From Methylophaga thalassica (GTDB taxonomy: Bacteria; Pseudomonadota; Gammaproteobacteria; Nitrosococcales; Methylophagaceae), in assembly GCF_030159795.1 (NCBI RefSeq), contig NZ_BSND01000004.1, forward strand, positions 1 to 64,000: 64,000 bases of DNA, in the 5' to 3' direction. Shown one piece after another: positions 18,199-26,139 of the stretch. The notes below the pieces were generated by a model. It searched no databases. It had not been told where the DNA came from and worked only from the letters and a program-made list of their open reading frames with translations. Each line of letters opens with the position of its first letter. Within the stretch, counting starts at the first letter, position 1. A program made the position numbers and the translations under genes.

Positions 18199-18243
18199 AT
18201 GCATGCACTTCCACTGAGTATTGGGTTTTTCATCACTATATGA
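18199..18243 (+). CDS. 14-residue leader peptide coupled to the DNA polymerase gene
   Basis: The ATG at 18199 follows AGAGGAGAAGACGG, the best ribosome binding site in the area, and encodes MHALPLSIGFFITI. Its stop overlaps the polymerase ATG (ATGA at 18240-18243). The polymerase start itself has no ribosome binding site, so ribosomes ending the leader probably start the polymerase. This makes the leader likely to be translated. Confidence 0.5.
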   Translation: MHALPLSIGFFITI

Positions 18244-19481
18244 GCTCAAACTCTTCACCCCATCATTGGCCCAAAATGATTGCGCTGGTTGATATGAATT
18301 GCTTCTTTGCTCAGATAGAACAGCAAGACTATCCATATTGGCGAAATAAACCTGTTGGCGTCACCAATGGCAAACTAGGGAGTACCATCATTACTGCGTC
18401 GTATGAGGCCAGAAGTTACGGTGTGAAAACCGGTATGCGCCTTAAAGAGGCAAGAGAGCTGTGCCCTAATATTATCCAGGCTCCAAGCAGGCCGTATCGT
18501 TATGCGGCTGTCTCCACCGAGATTATGGACGCTTTATTCAGTATTACACCGACCGTGGAGGTTTACTCCGTTGATGAGGCGTTTTTGGATTTAACTGCCT
18601 GTCAGTCACTATATGACTCACCACAACATATTGGTTTTCTCATTAAAGACACGATAAGCCAGGTATCAGGACTCACCTGTAGTGTTGGCATTAGCGGTGA
18701 TAAAACCACAGCCAAGTTTGCTGCAAAACTCAATAAGCCGGATGGCATGACCATCATTGCCCCTTGGGAAGCCGAAGAGCGCCTAAGTAAAGAAGACGTG
18801 ACAGAACTGAGTGGTATCAATAAAGGTATTGCCAGATTCTTAGGTAAGTACGGCATCACAAAATGTGGGGATATGAAAAAAGTCCCGATGAGCCTCATTG
18901 CAAAACGTTTCGGTAACCCAGGAAGACGGATATGGCTGATGGCTCAGGGACGTGATCCTGAACCTGTTATCACCACAATAAAAGAACCCAAATCAGTTGG
19001 TCATGGCAAAGTGATGCCGCCTGGTACTCGTGATATGAATACGATACTGACCTTCTTTCAGCATATGTCTGAAAAGGTCGGGGCTCGTTTGCGTAAACAT
19101 CACTTTCTAAGCGATACCTTCTTCATCGGTTTAAAGACACCTTTGGGCTGGCTAGGGACAAAACAAAAAATATATAACGCCACGGACGATGGGGCTCTGA
19201 TATATGACCTGTGTAAACAATTTATTAAGAGTCGCTATAGCGGTGAAGAATGTGGACAGGTACAAGTCACTGCTTTGAATCCAACCCATCATAAACAGCA
19301 AGATATGTTTGTCGATGAGTCATACAAACAAAAGCGTGAGGCGCTTAATACGGCTATTGATAAAATTAATGAGCGTTACGGTGAGTTTACAGTTGCCCCG
19401 ACACGCGTCATTGGGCGAAGTGAAATGCCCAATGTGATTGCCCCTGCATGGAAGCCTACAGGACATAGGAAAACCATCTGA
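18240..19481 (+). CDS. Y-family (DinB/UmuC-like) translesion DNA polymerase
   Basis: A 413-residue polymerase. The palm carries VDMNCFFAQIE with the first metal-binding Asp (Asp18), ASYEARSYGVKTGM, and YSVDEAFLD with the second acidic pair; VGISGDKTTAKFAAKLNKPDG and the helix-hairpin-helix LSGINKGIARFLGKYGI follow, then a little-finger domain. The length and insert pattern are closer to chromosomal-island DinB/UmuC hybrids than to E. coli DinB (351). It should copy past damaged bases. It shares one base with the next gene (TGATG), so polymerase and SRAP protein are coupled. No LexA box was seen upstream. Confidence 0.88.
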   Translation: MSSNSSPHHWPKMIALVDMNCFFAQIEQQDYPYWRNKPVGVTNGKLGSTIITASYEARSYGVKTGMRLKEARELCPNIIQAPSRPYRYAAVSTEIMDALFSITPTVEVYSVDEAFLDLTACQSLYDSPQHIGFLIKDTISQVSGLTCSVGISGDKTTAKFAAKLNKPDGMTIIAPWEAEERLSKEDVTELSGINKGIARFLGKYGITKCGDMKKVPMSLIAKRFGNPGRRIWLMAQGRDPEPVITTIKEPKSVGHGKVMPPGTRDMNTILTFFQHMSEKVGARLRKHHFLSDTFFIGLKTPLGWLGTKQKIYNATDDGALIYDLCKQFIKSRYSGEECGQVQVTALNPTHHKQQDMFVDESYKQKREALNTAIDKINERYGEFTVAPTRVIGRSEMPNVIAPAWKPTGHRKTI

Positions 19482-19921
19482 TGTGTGGTGGTGTGTATTT
19501 CCAGCATGGCGAGGATGTGCTGCGAATTTTTTATCCTAATCCAAAAGCTGTTTTGCCTGTCTTAACGTCAGAAGGCACTATCAAATTAATTGCCTGGGGA
19601 AGGCGACAAAAACAACCTGGTAACTTACCGATGACAGGCTGGGCGAGACTCGATTCTATCTATGCCGGCAGATGGGATAAATATTTTCCTACTCCGGTGA
19701 AAATCCCTGTTTTAAGTTTTATGGAAAAAGACCTGGAAGGTATAAGCCACTGGTACGACCTACAAAAGGGTCAATACATTCAGGGTTTATTGGCAAAAGA
19801 AGGAAATGAACGACGGGTGTATGTGGTGACAATAGAGCCTGAGCTTGAAGATGCACAAATACATAGCCGCTGGCCAAGAGTGGTACAAAAAGGAGAAAAA
19901 TCACGACACTTCATTACTTAG
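19481..19921 (+). CDS. Short SRAP/HMCES-like protein
   Basis: A 146-residue protein starting MCGGVYF, where Cys2 after Met removal would be the residue that covalently traps abasic sites in SRAP proteins (YedK, HMCES). Other aligned elements are IKLIAWGRR, a Glu in SFMEKDLEGISHWYDL at the place of the family GFYEW Glu, and the final IHSRWPRVV matching the family IH.RMP His. Usual members are about 220 residues and have an NAR motif where this has WAR. It is coupled to a translesion polymerase, which suits a DNA-damage role. Altered active-site context makes activity uncertain. Confidence 0.7.
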   Translation: MCGGVYFQHGEDVLRIFYPNPKAVLPVLTSEGTIKLIAWGRRQKQPGNLPMTGWARLDSIYAGRWDKYFPTPVKIPVLSFMEKDLEGISHWYDLQKGQYIQGLLAKEGNERRVYVVTIEPELEDAQIHSRWPRVVQKGEKSRHFIT

Positions 19922-19967
19922 CTGACGCCATCCTTTTCACTCATTCACATTCAAAAATAAAAGAAAC

Positions 19968-20753
19968 ATGTTCCAAACTCAAAAATCACGTTACACCCCA
20001 ACAACGCTACTCGAAACGATAATTGTCATTCTGCTTGTCACAGCTTCAACAGCTACCAGTGCTGAGCCAACAGACTCATTTAATAAAGCCAAAAAGCTAT
20101 TGGAGAATAAGGTCTATTATGACCACCGCGTCACGCTATATTGTGGCGCTGCGTTTGATGAAAAAAAGAATGTGACTTTGCCCAAAGGTTTTGTCACCAG
20201 CAAACATAAAAAACGGGCCAAACGTATCGAGTGGGAGCATGTGGTCCCGGCTGAAAACTTTGGCAGAACATTTAAAGAGTGGCGTGAAGGACATCCATTG
20301 TGTGTCGACTCTAAAGGGAAGTCATTTAAAGGTAGAAACTGTGCCAGTAAAGTGAATAAAGAATACCGATATATGCAGAGTGATTTATATAATCTTTACC
20401 CAGCGATAGGTGCCGTTAATGCAAGCCGGAGTAATTACAATTTCACCATGCTACCTCAGGCAAAACCCAGCTTTGGCAGCTGTGCCATGAAAATTGAAAA
20501 TCGGAAAGCCGAGCCACCTGAAGCGGCCAGAGGTGTAATAGCCAGGACTTATCTGTACATGGAGCAGCGTTATAAACGTTATAAGATGAGCAAACAACAG
20601 CGAAAGTTAATGGAAGTCTGGAATAAACAATATCCCGTTACTGAATGGGAGTGCAAACGAGCTGAACGTATCAGAAGCATTCAAGGTAATATGAATAGTA
20701 TAGTGAACTCCCAATGTCAGGATATAGTGTCAGAATTTAACTTTCTTAGGTGA
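19968..20753 (+). CDS. Endonuclease I (EndA/Dns family), exported
   Basis: A 261-residue nuclease with an N-terminal signal segment (LLETIIVILLVTASTATSAE). The catalytic block is RIEWEHVVPAENFG, containing the His of the beta-beta-alpha metal fold, followed by the conserved MQSDLYNLYPAIGAVNASRSNYNF with the metal-binding Asn. Cys residues (YCGA, LCVD, NCASK, SCAM) would form disulfides as in Vvn/Dns. It degrades DNA in the periplasm or outside the cell. It is separate from the SRAP gene by 46 bp. On mobile elements such nucleases may act on incoming DNA, but that is inference. Confidence 0.85.
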   Translation: MFQTQKSRYTPTTLLETIIVILLVTASTATSAEPTDSFNKAKKLLENKVYYDHRVTLYCGAAFDEKKNVTLPKGFVTSKHKKRAKRIEWEHVVPAENFGRTFKEWREGHPLCVDSKGKSFKGRNCASKVNKEYRYMQSDLYNLYPAIGAVNASRSNYNFTMLPQAKPSFGSCAMKIENRKAEPPEAARGVIARTYLYMEQRYKRYKMSKQQRKLMEVWNKQYPVTEWECKRAERIRSIQGNMNSIVNSQCQDIVSEFNFLR

Positions 20754-20759
20754 TGTTAG

Positions 20760-21725
20760 GTGCTAAAAACTCTCTATAAGTATTCACTACCACACCCACA
20801 AATCTTTAATAATTTATTGATTCGTGCAACTCAGAGGTATTCATTGAATGACCCTTTTGAGTTACGACCATCCAGTGAAAATATATTAGATAAGTTGTCA
20901 AATGTTTCGGTCAAAACAGTAAATGAATACAAGGCATCTTATGATGACTATGGCGTAATTTCTTTCACTGAAACGTATAATAATTTACTCATGTGGGCAC
21001 ATTATGCAAATGACCACAAAGGCATTGTGATTGAATTTGATCTTTCAAAGCTACATTTTAATTCATACCAAAGTTACCCACTTTTTGAAGTGGATAAAAA
21101 CGATGAAATATTTGCTGCTAAAAATCCAATAATAAAAACACTAAATGAAGGTAGTCTCCAAAAAGTTAGATATAGTAATAGACGCCCAAGTGAATATGGT
21201 TGCGACTCTATTCTTGAGCACTTTCTTGTAAAAAGTGATGATTGGAGTTATGAAAAAGAACATAGAGCAATAATTCCACTTCTCACTGCTGAGAGCATTA
21301 TTATCAAAAAAGGATATTTAGGTGTAATTGATGATTTATTAGGTCTTGATTACAGTTACGTGACTCATGATTTTGGCAATGGTTTTGTTATGGTCTCGTT
21401 TGACGAACCATTGCGCTCTGCTGCCAATGAAGACTATTACATTACAGATAATTTATTAACTGAAGAAGAGTTTTATCAATCGTACAAGCTAGCATTTTTA
21501 GCTGAAATCTTATCGACAATATCTATAGATTCATCAAGTATATTTCTGTATAGGCTTCCTCCTAACTCAATAAAGAGAATTTTTTTTGGATGTCGAATGG
21601 CAGAAGTCGATAAAAAAGTCATCATGCACAATATAGAGCGTAATTCCGAGCTTCACCAAATCGAATTTCTGAGCGCAAAAACGAGCAAATCTAGATTTGA
21701 GTTAGATTTTGTGGAGTTTTACTAA
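20760..21725 (+). CDS. DUF2971-type protein
   Basis: A 321-residue cytoplasmic protein starting at GTG just after the nuclease stop (6 bp). It holds the family hallmarks RYSLNDPFELRP near residue 27, LLMWAHYANDHKGIVIEFD near residue 78, and DDWSYEKEHRAI near residue 160. DUF2971 proteins are frequent in genomic and defence islands; their biochemical activity is not established. AT-rich codon use differs from the preceding gene, which suggests separate acquisition. Confidence 0.7.
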   Translation: MLKTLYKYSLPHPQIFNNLLIRATQRYSLNDPFELRPSSENILDKLSNVSVKTVNEYKASYDDYGVISFTETYNNLLMWAHYANDHKGIVIEFDLSKLHFNSYQSYPLFEVDKNDEIFAAKNPIIKTLNEGSLQKVRYSNRRPSEYGCDSILEHFLVKSDDWSYEKEHRAIIPLLTAESIIIKKGYLGVIDDLLGLDYSYVTHDFGNGFVMVSFDEPLRSAANEDYYITDNLLTEEEFYQSYKLAFLAEILSTISIDSSSIFLYRLPPNSIKRIFFGCRMAEVDKKVIMHNIERNSELHQIEFLSAKTSKSRFELDFVEFY

Positions 21726-21852
21726 CGATAATAGTCAGGCCGTTATTCTGTCAGAGCAGATATATTCCCTTGTACTCTGCATGACTGTACCGATACATTA
21801 ATTTGCAGCTGTTTCTTTATGAGAGGAGTGAAGCAATATTAATATGAAGCTT

Positions 21853-22299
21853 TTAATCAAAGTGCTGTTTTAGCTTTTTTAATACGAGAGTTAATTCGTT
21901 GTCTGTTTCGTCAGGCGGCTCATGTGAATACGGATCTATATATTGCTTAATCTGTATTAATCGGTGTTTCTGTGATTGTTTGATGTAAGGTGGATAGTCA
22001 TCAATGATGATGACACTCTCAATATCATCATCAACAAAACGCAAGTCTTTATGCTCTCCAACCCAGTCAATGTAACGAATTTCTGGGAACCAGGAGGGAG
22101 CTCTATCATTGTCAGATAATCGTGTGGCAATTCTTCTGAAAGATGCCTCATCAACGCGTGTGAATATACACAGATTATCTCCCCCAAACATTGCCTCACA
22201 CTCTAACAAAAACGTCATGAGCCCTGGTCTTGGTATTTGCGAAATGGCATTCGTAATCAGAACACCCTCCAAATCTAACGCAAGAGTTAATTTATCCAT
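21853..22299 (-). CDS. HAD-superfamily protein, NLI/FCP-like
   Basis: A 148-residue protein with motif I as LALDLEGVLITNAI (Asp8 and a Glu in place of the second Asp), LCIFTRVDEASFRRIA around motif II, and VIIIDDYPPYIKQ as the C-terminal acidic motif. The fold is that of HAD phosphatases such as the NLI-interacting/FCP group. Replacement of the usual DxD second Asp by Glu is unusual for an active phosphatase. It is monocistronic and convergent to the DUF2971 gene. Substrate unknown. Confidence 0.6.
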   Translation of the reverse strand: MDKLTLALDLEGVLITNAISQIPRPGLMTFLLECEAMFGGDNLCIFTRVDEASFRRIATRLSDNDRAPSWFPEIRYIDWVGEHKDLRFVDDDIESVIIIDDYPPYIKQSQKHRLIQIKQYIDPYSHEPPDETDNELTLVLKKLKQHFD

Positions 22300-22654
22300 T
22301 CAGAAGCACCCCGGTCATTCCATTCATAAACATCAAAGGATGAGAAAAGCTGACTTTAAATAGAGCCGTCTTTATCAGAAAAGCCAACTTTATTACGTTA
22401 TTTCTGCCCTGAATTACAGGAAGCTTCCAACTTGGCCGTACATAGTATGTCATCATTTTTTATTTGTCCCACTCCTTACTATTTATTATTAACGTAATAT
22501 ATACATAATACGATATAACATACTGATATGTAATGATAAATATATCATTTTTCTCTTGCTTAGTCTGTCTTTTTGATAGAGACTAATATTGCTTTTGTTC
22601 GATGATGAACAAAAAATTTGGAAGCAGTAATGGATAACTAAATAGGAGAGCAGT
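22300..22654. promoter_or_regulatory. Intergenic region with a perfect 8-bp palindrome
   Basis: An AT-rich region between divergent genes. TTTTGTTC (22593-22600) and GAACAAAA (22607-22614) form an inverted repeat with a six-base spacer 40 bp before the start at 22655. It could be an operator for the downstream pair or a weak terminator. No gene was seen here. Confidence 0.4.
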
Positions 22655-22960
22655 ATGGAAAGCTTAGCGCCGGCAGATGTCGTCATGTCAGATTGGAATA
22701 TTGTTGTCATCAAGCACAATGGAAATATTATTGAGAAGTTTCTCGGATACAGTGTGAGAGACAGAACGTATCGTATTAGCAGCCAGATTCAAGATTATGA
22801 TGCTGAGAATAAAACCGGTACAACGCAGTCCGGTTCAAGCTATACATTTTTAGATGCACCAGGCCAACTGCATCCAGTTGCTCAGCCAGTATTTGATATG
22901 CTCGATGAGCGTGATGATGTAGAAATTACGTTGAAATTTGCCTGGGATGATGAAAGCTAA
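22655..22960 (+). CDS. Hypothetical 101-residue protein
   Basis: The ATG follows AATAGGAGAGCAGT. The product is acidic and soluble, with NIVVIKHNGNIIEKFLGYSV, a Ser/Gly/Thr-rich centre (TGTTQSGSSYTF) and an acidic C terminus. I recognise no family. It ends 2 bp before the metallophosphoesterase gene, so the two form an operon. Confidence 0.6.
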   Translation: MESLAPADVVMSDWNIVVIKHNGNIIEKFLGYSVRDRTYRISSQIQDYDAENKTGTTQSGSSYTFLDAPGQLHPVAQPVFDMLDERDDVEITLKFAWDDES

Positions 22961-22962
22961 CG

Positions 22963-23724
22963 ATGAAATTACAGCTCTTCAGTGATTTGCATATTGAAAC
23001 CATTCCTTCTGCACACTTCAGCTTACCGGTTGTGGACAGTGACGTAATTATACTGGCAGGTGATATTCATATCGGTTTATATGGAATTGATTAGGCAAAA
23101 GAGGTTGTAGGGACACATCAAAAACCGGTTATTTATGTGGCAGGCAATCACGAATATTACAGACGGGAGTATCTCAACTTAACTCAAGAACTCAGAGATT
23201 TTTCAGCGCAAGTTGATAATCTCTATTTTCTTGAGAAAGATTGCATTGAATTAAACGGTGTTAGGTTCCTGGGGACCACACTCTGGACTAACTACAGAGC
23301 AGAGTTTGGTGTGGATGAGTTTGATAAGTTCAAGCAGTCTGCGTCGAGAATTTCGGACCATCAGCTCATTAAATACCGAGACCGTTTATTTACTCCAGAG
23401 GATGCTTATGAGGTTAATAGAGAATCGGAAGAGTGGTTAGAATCTGAGATAGACAAGCCTTATCAAGGTAAAACAGTCGTGGTAACCCATCATGGCCCCT
23501 CAAACAGCTGTGTGCATCCATATTACGGTTTCGATGATTTAACACCGTCATTTTTATCTGATTTCGATGAGTTATTACAAAAAGTGGATGTGTGGTGTTA
23601 CGGGCACACACATGCCAATTTAGATACTAACGTGGGTAAATGTCGACTGGTGAGTAATCAGAAAGGTTACCCACATGAGCGAATGCCAAGTGCCTTTAGG
23701 GCAGAGTTAGTGGTAGAGCTGTAA
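22963..23724 (+). pseudogene. Calcineurin-like metallophosphoesterase interrupted by an amber codon
   Basis: Reading through one TAG at 23092-23094 (codon 44) gives a 253-residue phosphoesterase with all metal motifs: FSDLH at residues 7-11, LAGDIHIG near 31, then after the stop AGNHEYY, TVVVTHHGPS and CYGHTH. The stop separates the first two motifs from the other three, so neither half alone could be active. An internal start at 23137 would make a 195-residue fragment without the DxH and GD motifs. A TGG-to-TAG change (Trp in GID-W-AKE) would explain it. Confidence 0.8.
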
Positions 23725-23980
23725 AACTGTTTACATGGCATACCCCAAAGACATGAAAGATACTAAGTCTAGATTATTTGCTTGGACTTGATTTCATTCC
23801 ATACAAAATTTTCGTTATTTAATGTATTGATTAAATGGAAAAAAGTTGTAATTATGAAACACATCGAGAGCGCGATAAAACGATACTAATATCTTTTAGT
23901 TTTTCTCTAGTTATCAATGGAGTGAGGCAACACTATGTTCTTCAGTGAAAAATCAGTTTTTGCCCTTCGAACTAAATAAT
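23725..23980. other. Region without a gene before the cassette run
   Basis: AT-rich, no frame with a ribosome binding site longer than a few codons. A promoter for the cassettes could lie here but I cannot point to one. Confidence 0.3.
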
Positions 23981-24020
23981 GTTTAACGGACCGAAGGGGC
24001 TGTTCAACATACTGTTAGGC
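23981..24020 (+). repeat. Short attC-like site preceding the cassette run
   Basis: GTTTAAC at 23981-23987 fits the R'' consensus and GTTAGGC at 24014-24020 is a standard R' core, with 26 bp between. Pairing of the two arms is poor, so the site is degenerate or a recombined hybrid. The first cassette gene begins 19 bp after it, the usual spacing. Confidence 0.45.
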
Positions 24021-24039
24021 ATAAACGAGCTATTGTCGA

Positions 24040-24666
24040 ATGAAGTTTGATATTACACTTAAACAGTACGAGCTTATTTATAAAGTAGTTGCAAGCGTTG
24101 GTCATGAGCTTTCTCACGGGGCGGGAAAATCATGCCAATTCTACAATGTAAATGGGGCCTTCATTCTAGAAAGCCTTTTTAAGGTAAAGGCCAAGCCCGT
24201 TATGGGGGCAGCTTTTATTCGGCTCACAGAAAATGGTGACACGCTGTCATTCGCAGGCGAAGAGGAAGGTAATTTTTATAGTAGCCTTGACGCGTTTCAT
24301 TGCTGGATTGAGACCGAGAACAATATTATTGATTTCACTGCTCCAGAATATAAAGAAGCGTTTACCCAAACTGGCTCCAATAGCCACGTAAAAAGAAATA
24401 TGTTCCAGAAATCGAAGTCCTCGGGCTGCACAAGTCCCCATGATCTGGTCAATATTGGGGATTTCTACTTTGAGTCAAATCCAGCATTAACTGCTCACTT
24501 GTTACAAAATATGTTTGCAAAGCCTGCCGCTCAAGATTTGGCAAAAATATGCGTAGAATGGTGTAAAAAAAGCAAGAAGAAGCTTTCCAAATTCGAAATC
24601 ATTGATGACTTAGGTGAAAAAACAACTATTACACCAATAAACCACAGTGTGGTTGGGGCATGGTAA
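24040..24666 (+). CDS. Cassette gene, DUF2026-like protein
   Basis: A 208-residue protein starting 19 bp after an attC-like R' core and ending 1 bp before a full attC site, so it is a single-gene cassette. The pattern GKSCQFYNVNGAFILESLFKVKAKPVMGAAFIRL, FHCWIETENNIIDFTAP is similar to DUF2026 proteins; I recall that family loosely. The middle segment with a Cys, a His-Cys-Trp and a Asp resembles a papain-like or transglutaminase-like layout, but this is speculative. No ribosome binding site is obvious. Confidence 0.65.
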   Translation: MKFDITLKQYELIYKVVASVGHELSHGAGKSCQFYNVNGAFILESLFKVKAKPVMGAAFIRLTENGDTLSFAGEEEGNFYSSLDAFHCWIETENNIIDFTAPEYKEAFTQTGSNSHVKRNMFQKSKSSGCTSPHDLVNIGDFYFESNPALTAHLLQNMFAKPAAQDLAKICVEWCKKSKKKLSKFEIIDDLGEKTTITPINHSVVGAW

Positions 24667-24667
24667 T

Positions 24668-24757
24668 GCCTAACAATCCGCTGAAATTCGTTCCGGCCAC
24701 AAACGACGTGACCTCCACCGGACTCGCTAACGCTCACCGTTTAGCGGGGCGTTAGGC
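24668..24757 (+). repeat. Integron attC site, 90 bp
   Basis: GCCTAAC (24668-24674) and GTTAGGC (24751-24757) are perfect complements. The adjacent inner arms also pair: CCGCTGAA on the left against the complement CCGCTAAA on the right, with an unpaired extra base between outer and inner arms, as attC folding requires. Length and layout are classical. Confidence 0.9.
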
Positions 24758-24764
24758 ACTGAAT

Positions 24765-25184
24765 ATGGCAAAGAAAAGTCAACGATGGAAAAAGGGAGCT
24801 ATCTTAGAAATAAATGCCTATGGTCATTTGTGTAGAGCACAAATGCTTCGCTTCCCTGAATTGGCTTTTTTTGACCCACTGCAATCGAATAAATTGTTAT
24901 TTCGCCTTTGGGGACAACAATCAGCGATTTATGATGGTCGCTGGCAGAAAGTCGGCAAGGATCCTGTTACTGTTGAGCTAACCAGTGAAATTCCTAGATT
25001 TAAGAAAGATGCGATCACAGGAAAAATAAGCTTTTATATTTCAGGATCTGAGAGGACTGCCTCGTTAGAAGAGTGTGAGGGTTTAGAGTGTGCTGCTGTT
25101 TGGGAACCTGAACAGGTTGAAGATAGGCTAAGAGATCATTGTGAAAACAAAGAAAATAAATGGGTTAAATCAATGGCACTTTGA
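24765..25184 (+). CDS. Cassette gene, Imm26-like protein
   Basis: A 139-residue protein starting 7 bp after an attC site. The pattern WKKGAILEI near the N terminus, FRLWGQQSAIYDGRW in the middle and EECEGLECAAVWEPEQVEDRLRDH in the C-terminal third resembles immunity-protein 26 members, which are predicted to neutralise polymorphic toxins. I am not certain of the family name. No toxin gene adjoins it; orphan immunity genes are known among cassettes. An attC follows 6 bp after the stop. Confidence 0.6.
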   Translation: MAKKSQRWKKGAILEINAYGHLCRAQMLRFPELAFFDPLQSNKLLFRLWGQQSAIYDGRWQKVGKDPVTVELTSEIPRFKKDAITGKISFYISGSERTASLEECEGLECAAVWEPEQVEDRLRDHCENKENKWVKSMAL

Positions 25185-25190
25185 AGTAGT

Positions 25191-25246
25191 GCCTAACAAG
25201 TCACTACAACTGACCGCTAACGCGTCGGCTGAATGAACCGTTATGT
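25191..25246 (+). repeat. Integron attC site, 56 bp
   Basis: GCCTAAC at 25191-25197 opens the site and GTTATGT at 25240-25246 closes it. The cores pair at five of seven positions, and GACCGCTAACGCGTCGG forms the centre. The closing core is the exact complement of the ACATAAC that begins the next site, as expected when neighbouring cassettes share core types. Confidence 0.75.
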
Positions 25247-25275
25247 CTAATATCAAGAATCGGGGAGCTGAGTAA

Positions 25276-25722
25276 ATGCCGGAATGGCTAACTGATCTAA
25301 ACAAGCTTGGATCTCTGAGTTCGATTCTTGGACTCATTGTCACTTTATTCTTGTTGTATGAGGCGAGAAAAATTAGAAACTCATTTCTTCGGCGAGCAAG
25401 GCTGCCAGAGGTTAATCGTGAATTGTCGAAATCTACTTCCCTGCTATCTGAAAACCTTAAAAAGTGGAATTCTGATAAGAACCCGTCACTCGAAACATTT
25501 TCTACCATTAAAGCACTACTCGAGAACATTAGAGAAAAGCTGCCATCAGACGAAAAACGAAAGATTGACGAATATCTGTCAAACCTACATCCCAAGAAGT
25601 TTTGGATTATAAATAACCCACTGTCCGAGTTAACTGAAGATGAGGCTTGGAGTAGATACACCGAGCTAAGTGGTTTGGTTACCAGTCTCCAGCAACTAGC
25701 AAAAGATTCTAAATGGGATTAG
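25276..25722 (+). CDS. Cassette gene, single-TM hypothetical protein
   Basis: A 148-residue protein with one membrane helix near the N terminus (about residues 12-30, SLSSILGLIVTLFLLYEA) and a cytoplasmic, charged, helical remainder. GGGGAGCTGAGTAA precedes the ATG. I recognise no family. Its end overlaps or abuts the next gene with no attC between them, so the two probably share one cassette. Confidence 0.65.
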   Translation: MPEWLTDLNKLGSLSSILGLIVTLFLLYEARKIRNSFLRRARLPEVNRELSKSTSLLSENLKKWNSDKNPSLETFSTIKALLENIREKLPSDEKRKIDEYLSNLHPKKFWIINNPLSELTEDEAWSRYTELSGLVTSLQQLAKDSKWD

Positions 25723-25724
25723 CC

Positions 25725-26096
25725 ATGAGAACAGAAAGTAAAACCGCACAATTAATTACGAAGTTAATTCGTGAAACCGCAAAAGGCAATGTGATGTGGG
25801 AGGTTGTAGATGCCCCCCGAGCTTTAAACGCGGAAACAGAGCAGTCAGTCCCACTTTATTTGCAAACTGAATACAAGGGGAAAACACTAGGAGTATTTGA
25901 CCTAAGGACAAAGTATTTTACGGATGTTGATGAGTGGTACTGGTCTGAAGGAGTTGGATTCTGCATTGTCGATGACAGGGGGAGAGTTGTCTGGGAGTCG
26001 AGAGAAGCGTCCCCGGCACTTTTAGACTTATTTAACACCGCGAGAGAACAAGCTTCAGGTATTGATGACATTCTAGACGATCTGATTGGCGACTAA
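25725..26096 (+). CDS. Cassette gene, hypothetical protein
   Basis: A 123-residue acidic protein. The ATG at 25725 is preferred over one at 25713, which lies inside the previous gene; both are possible. The centre (LGVFDLRTKYFTDVDEWYWSEGVGFCIVDDRGRVVWE) looks like a small beta-sheet domain. No family is recognised. It ends 1 bp before an attC core, so it is the second gene of a two-gene cassette. Confidence 0.6.
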   Translation: MRTESKTAQLITKLIRETAKGNVMWEVVDAPRALNAETEQSVPLYLQTEYKGKTLGVFDLRTKYFTDVDEWYWSEGVGFCIVDDRGRVVWESREASPALLDLFNTAREQASGIDDILDDLIGD

Positions 26097-26097
26097 A

Positions 26098-26139
26098 ACA
26101 TAACAAACGCAAGCACACGGAACAATTTCCCGTTCGAAG
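26098..26139 (+). repeat. 5' half of an attC site cut by an insertion sequence
   Basis: ACATAACAAACGC at 26098 onward has the R'' core and the spacer of an attC, but the expected closing core is replaced at about 26140 by the left end of an IS3-type element. The missing half is not found on the other side. Confidence 0.6.
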
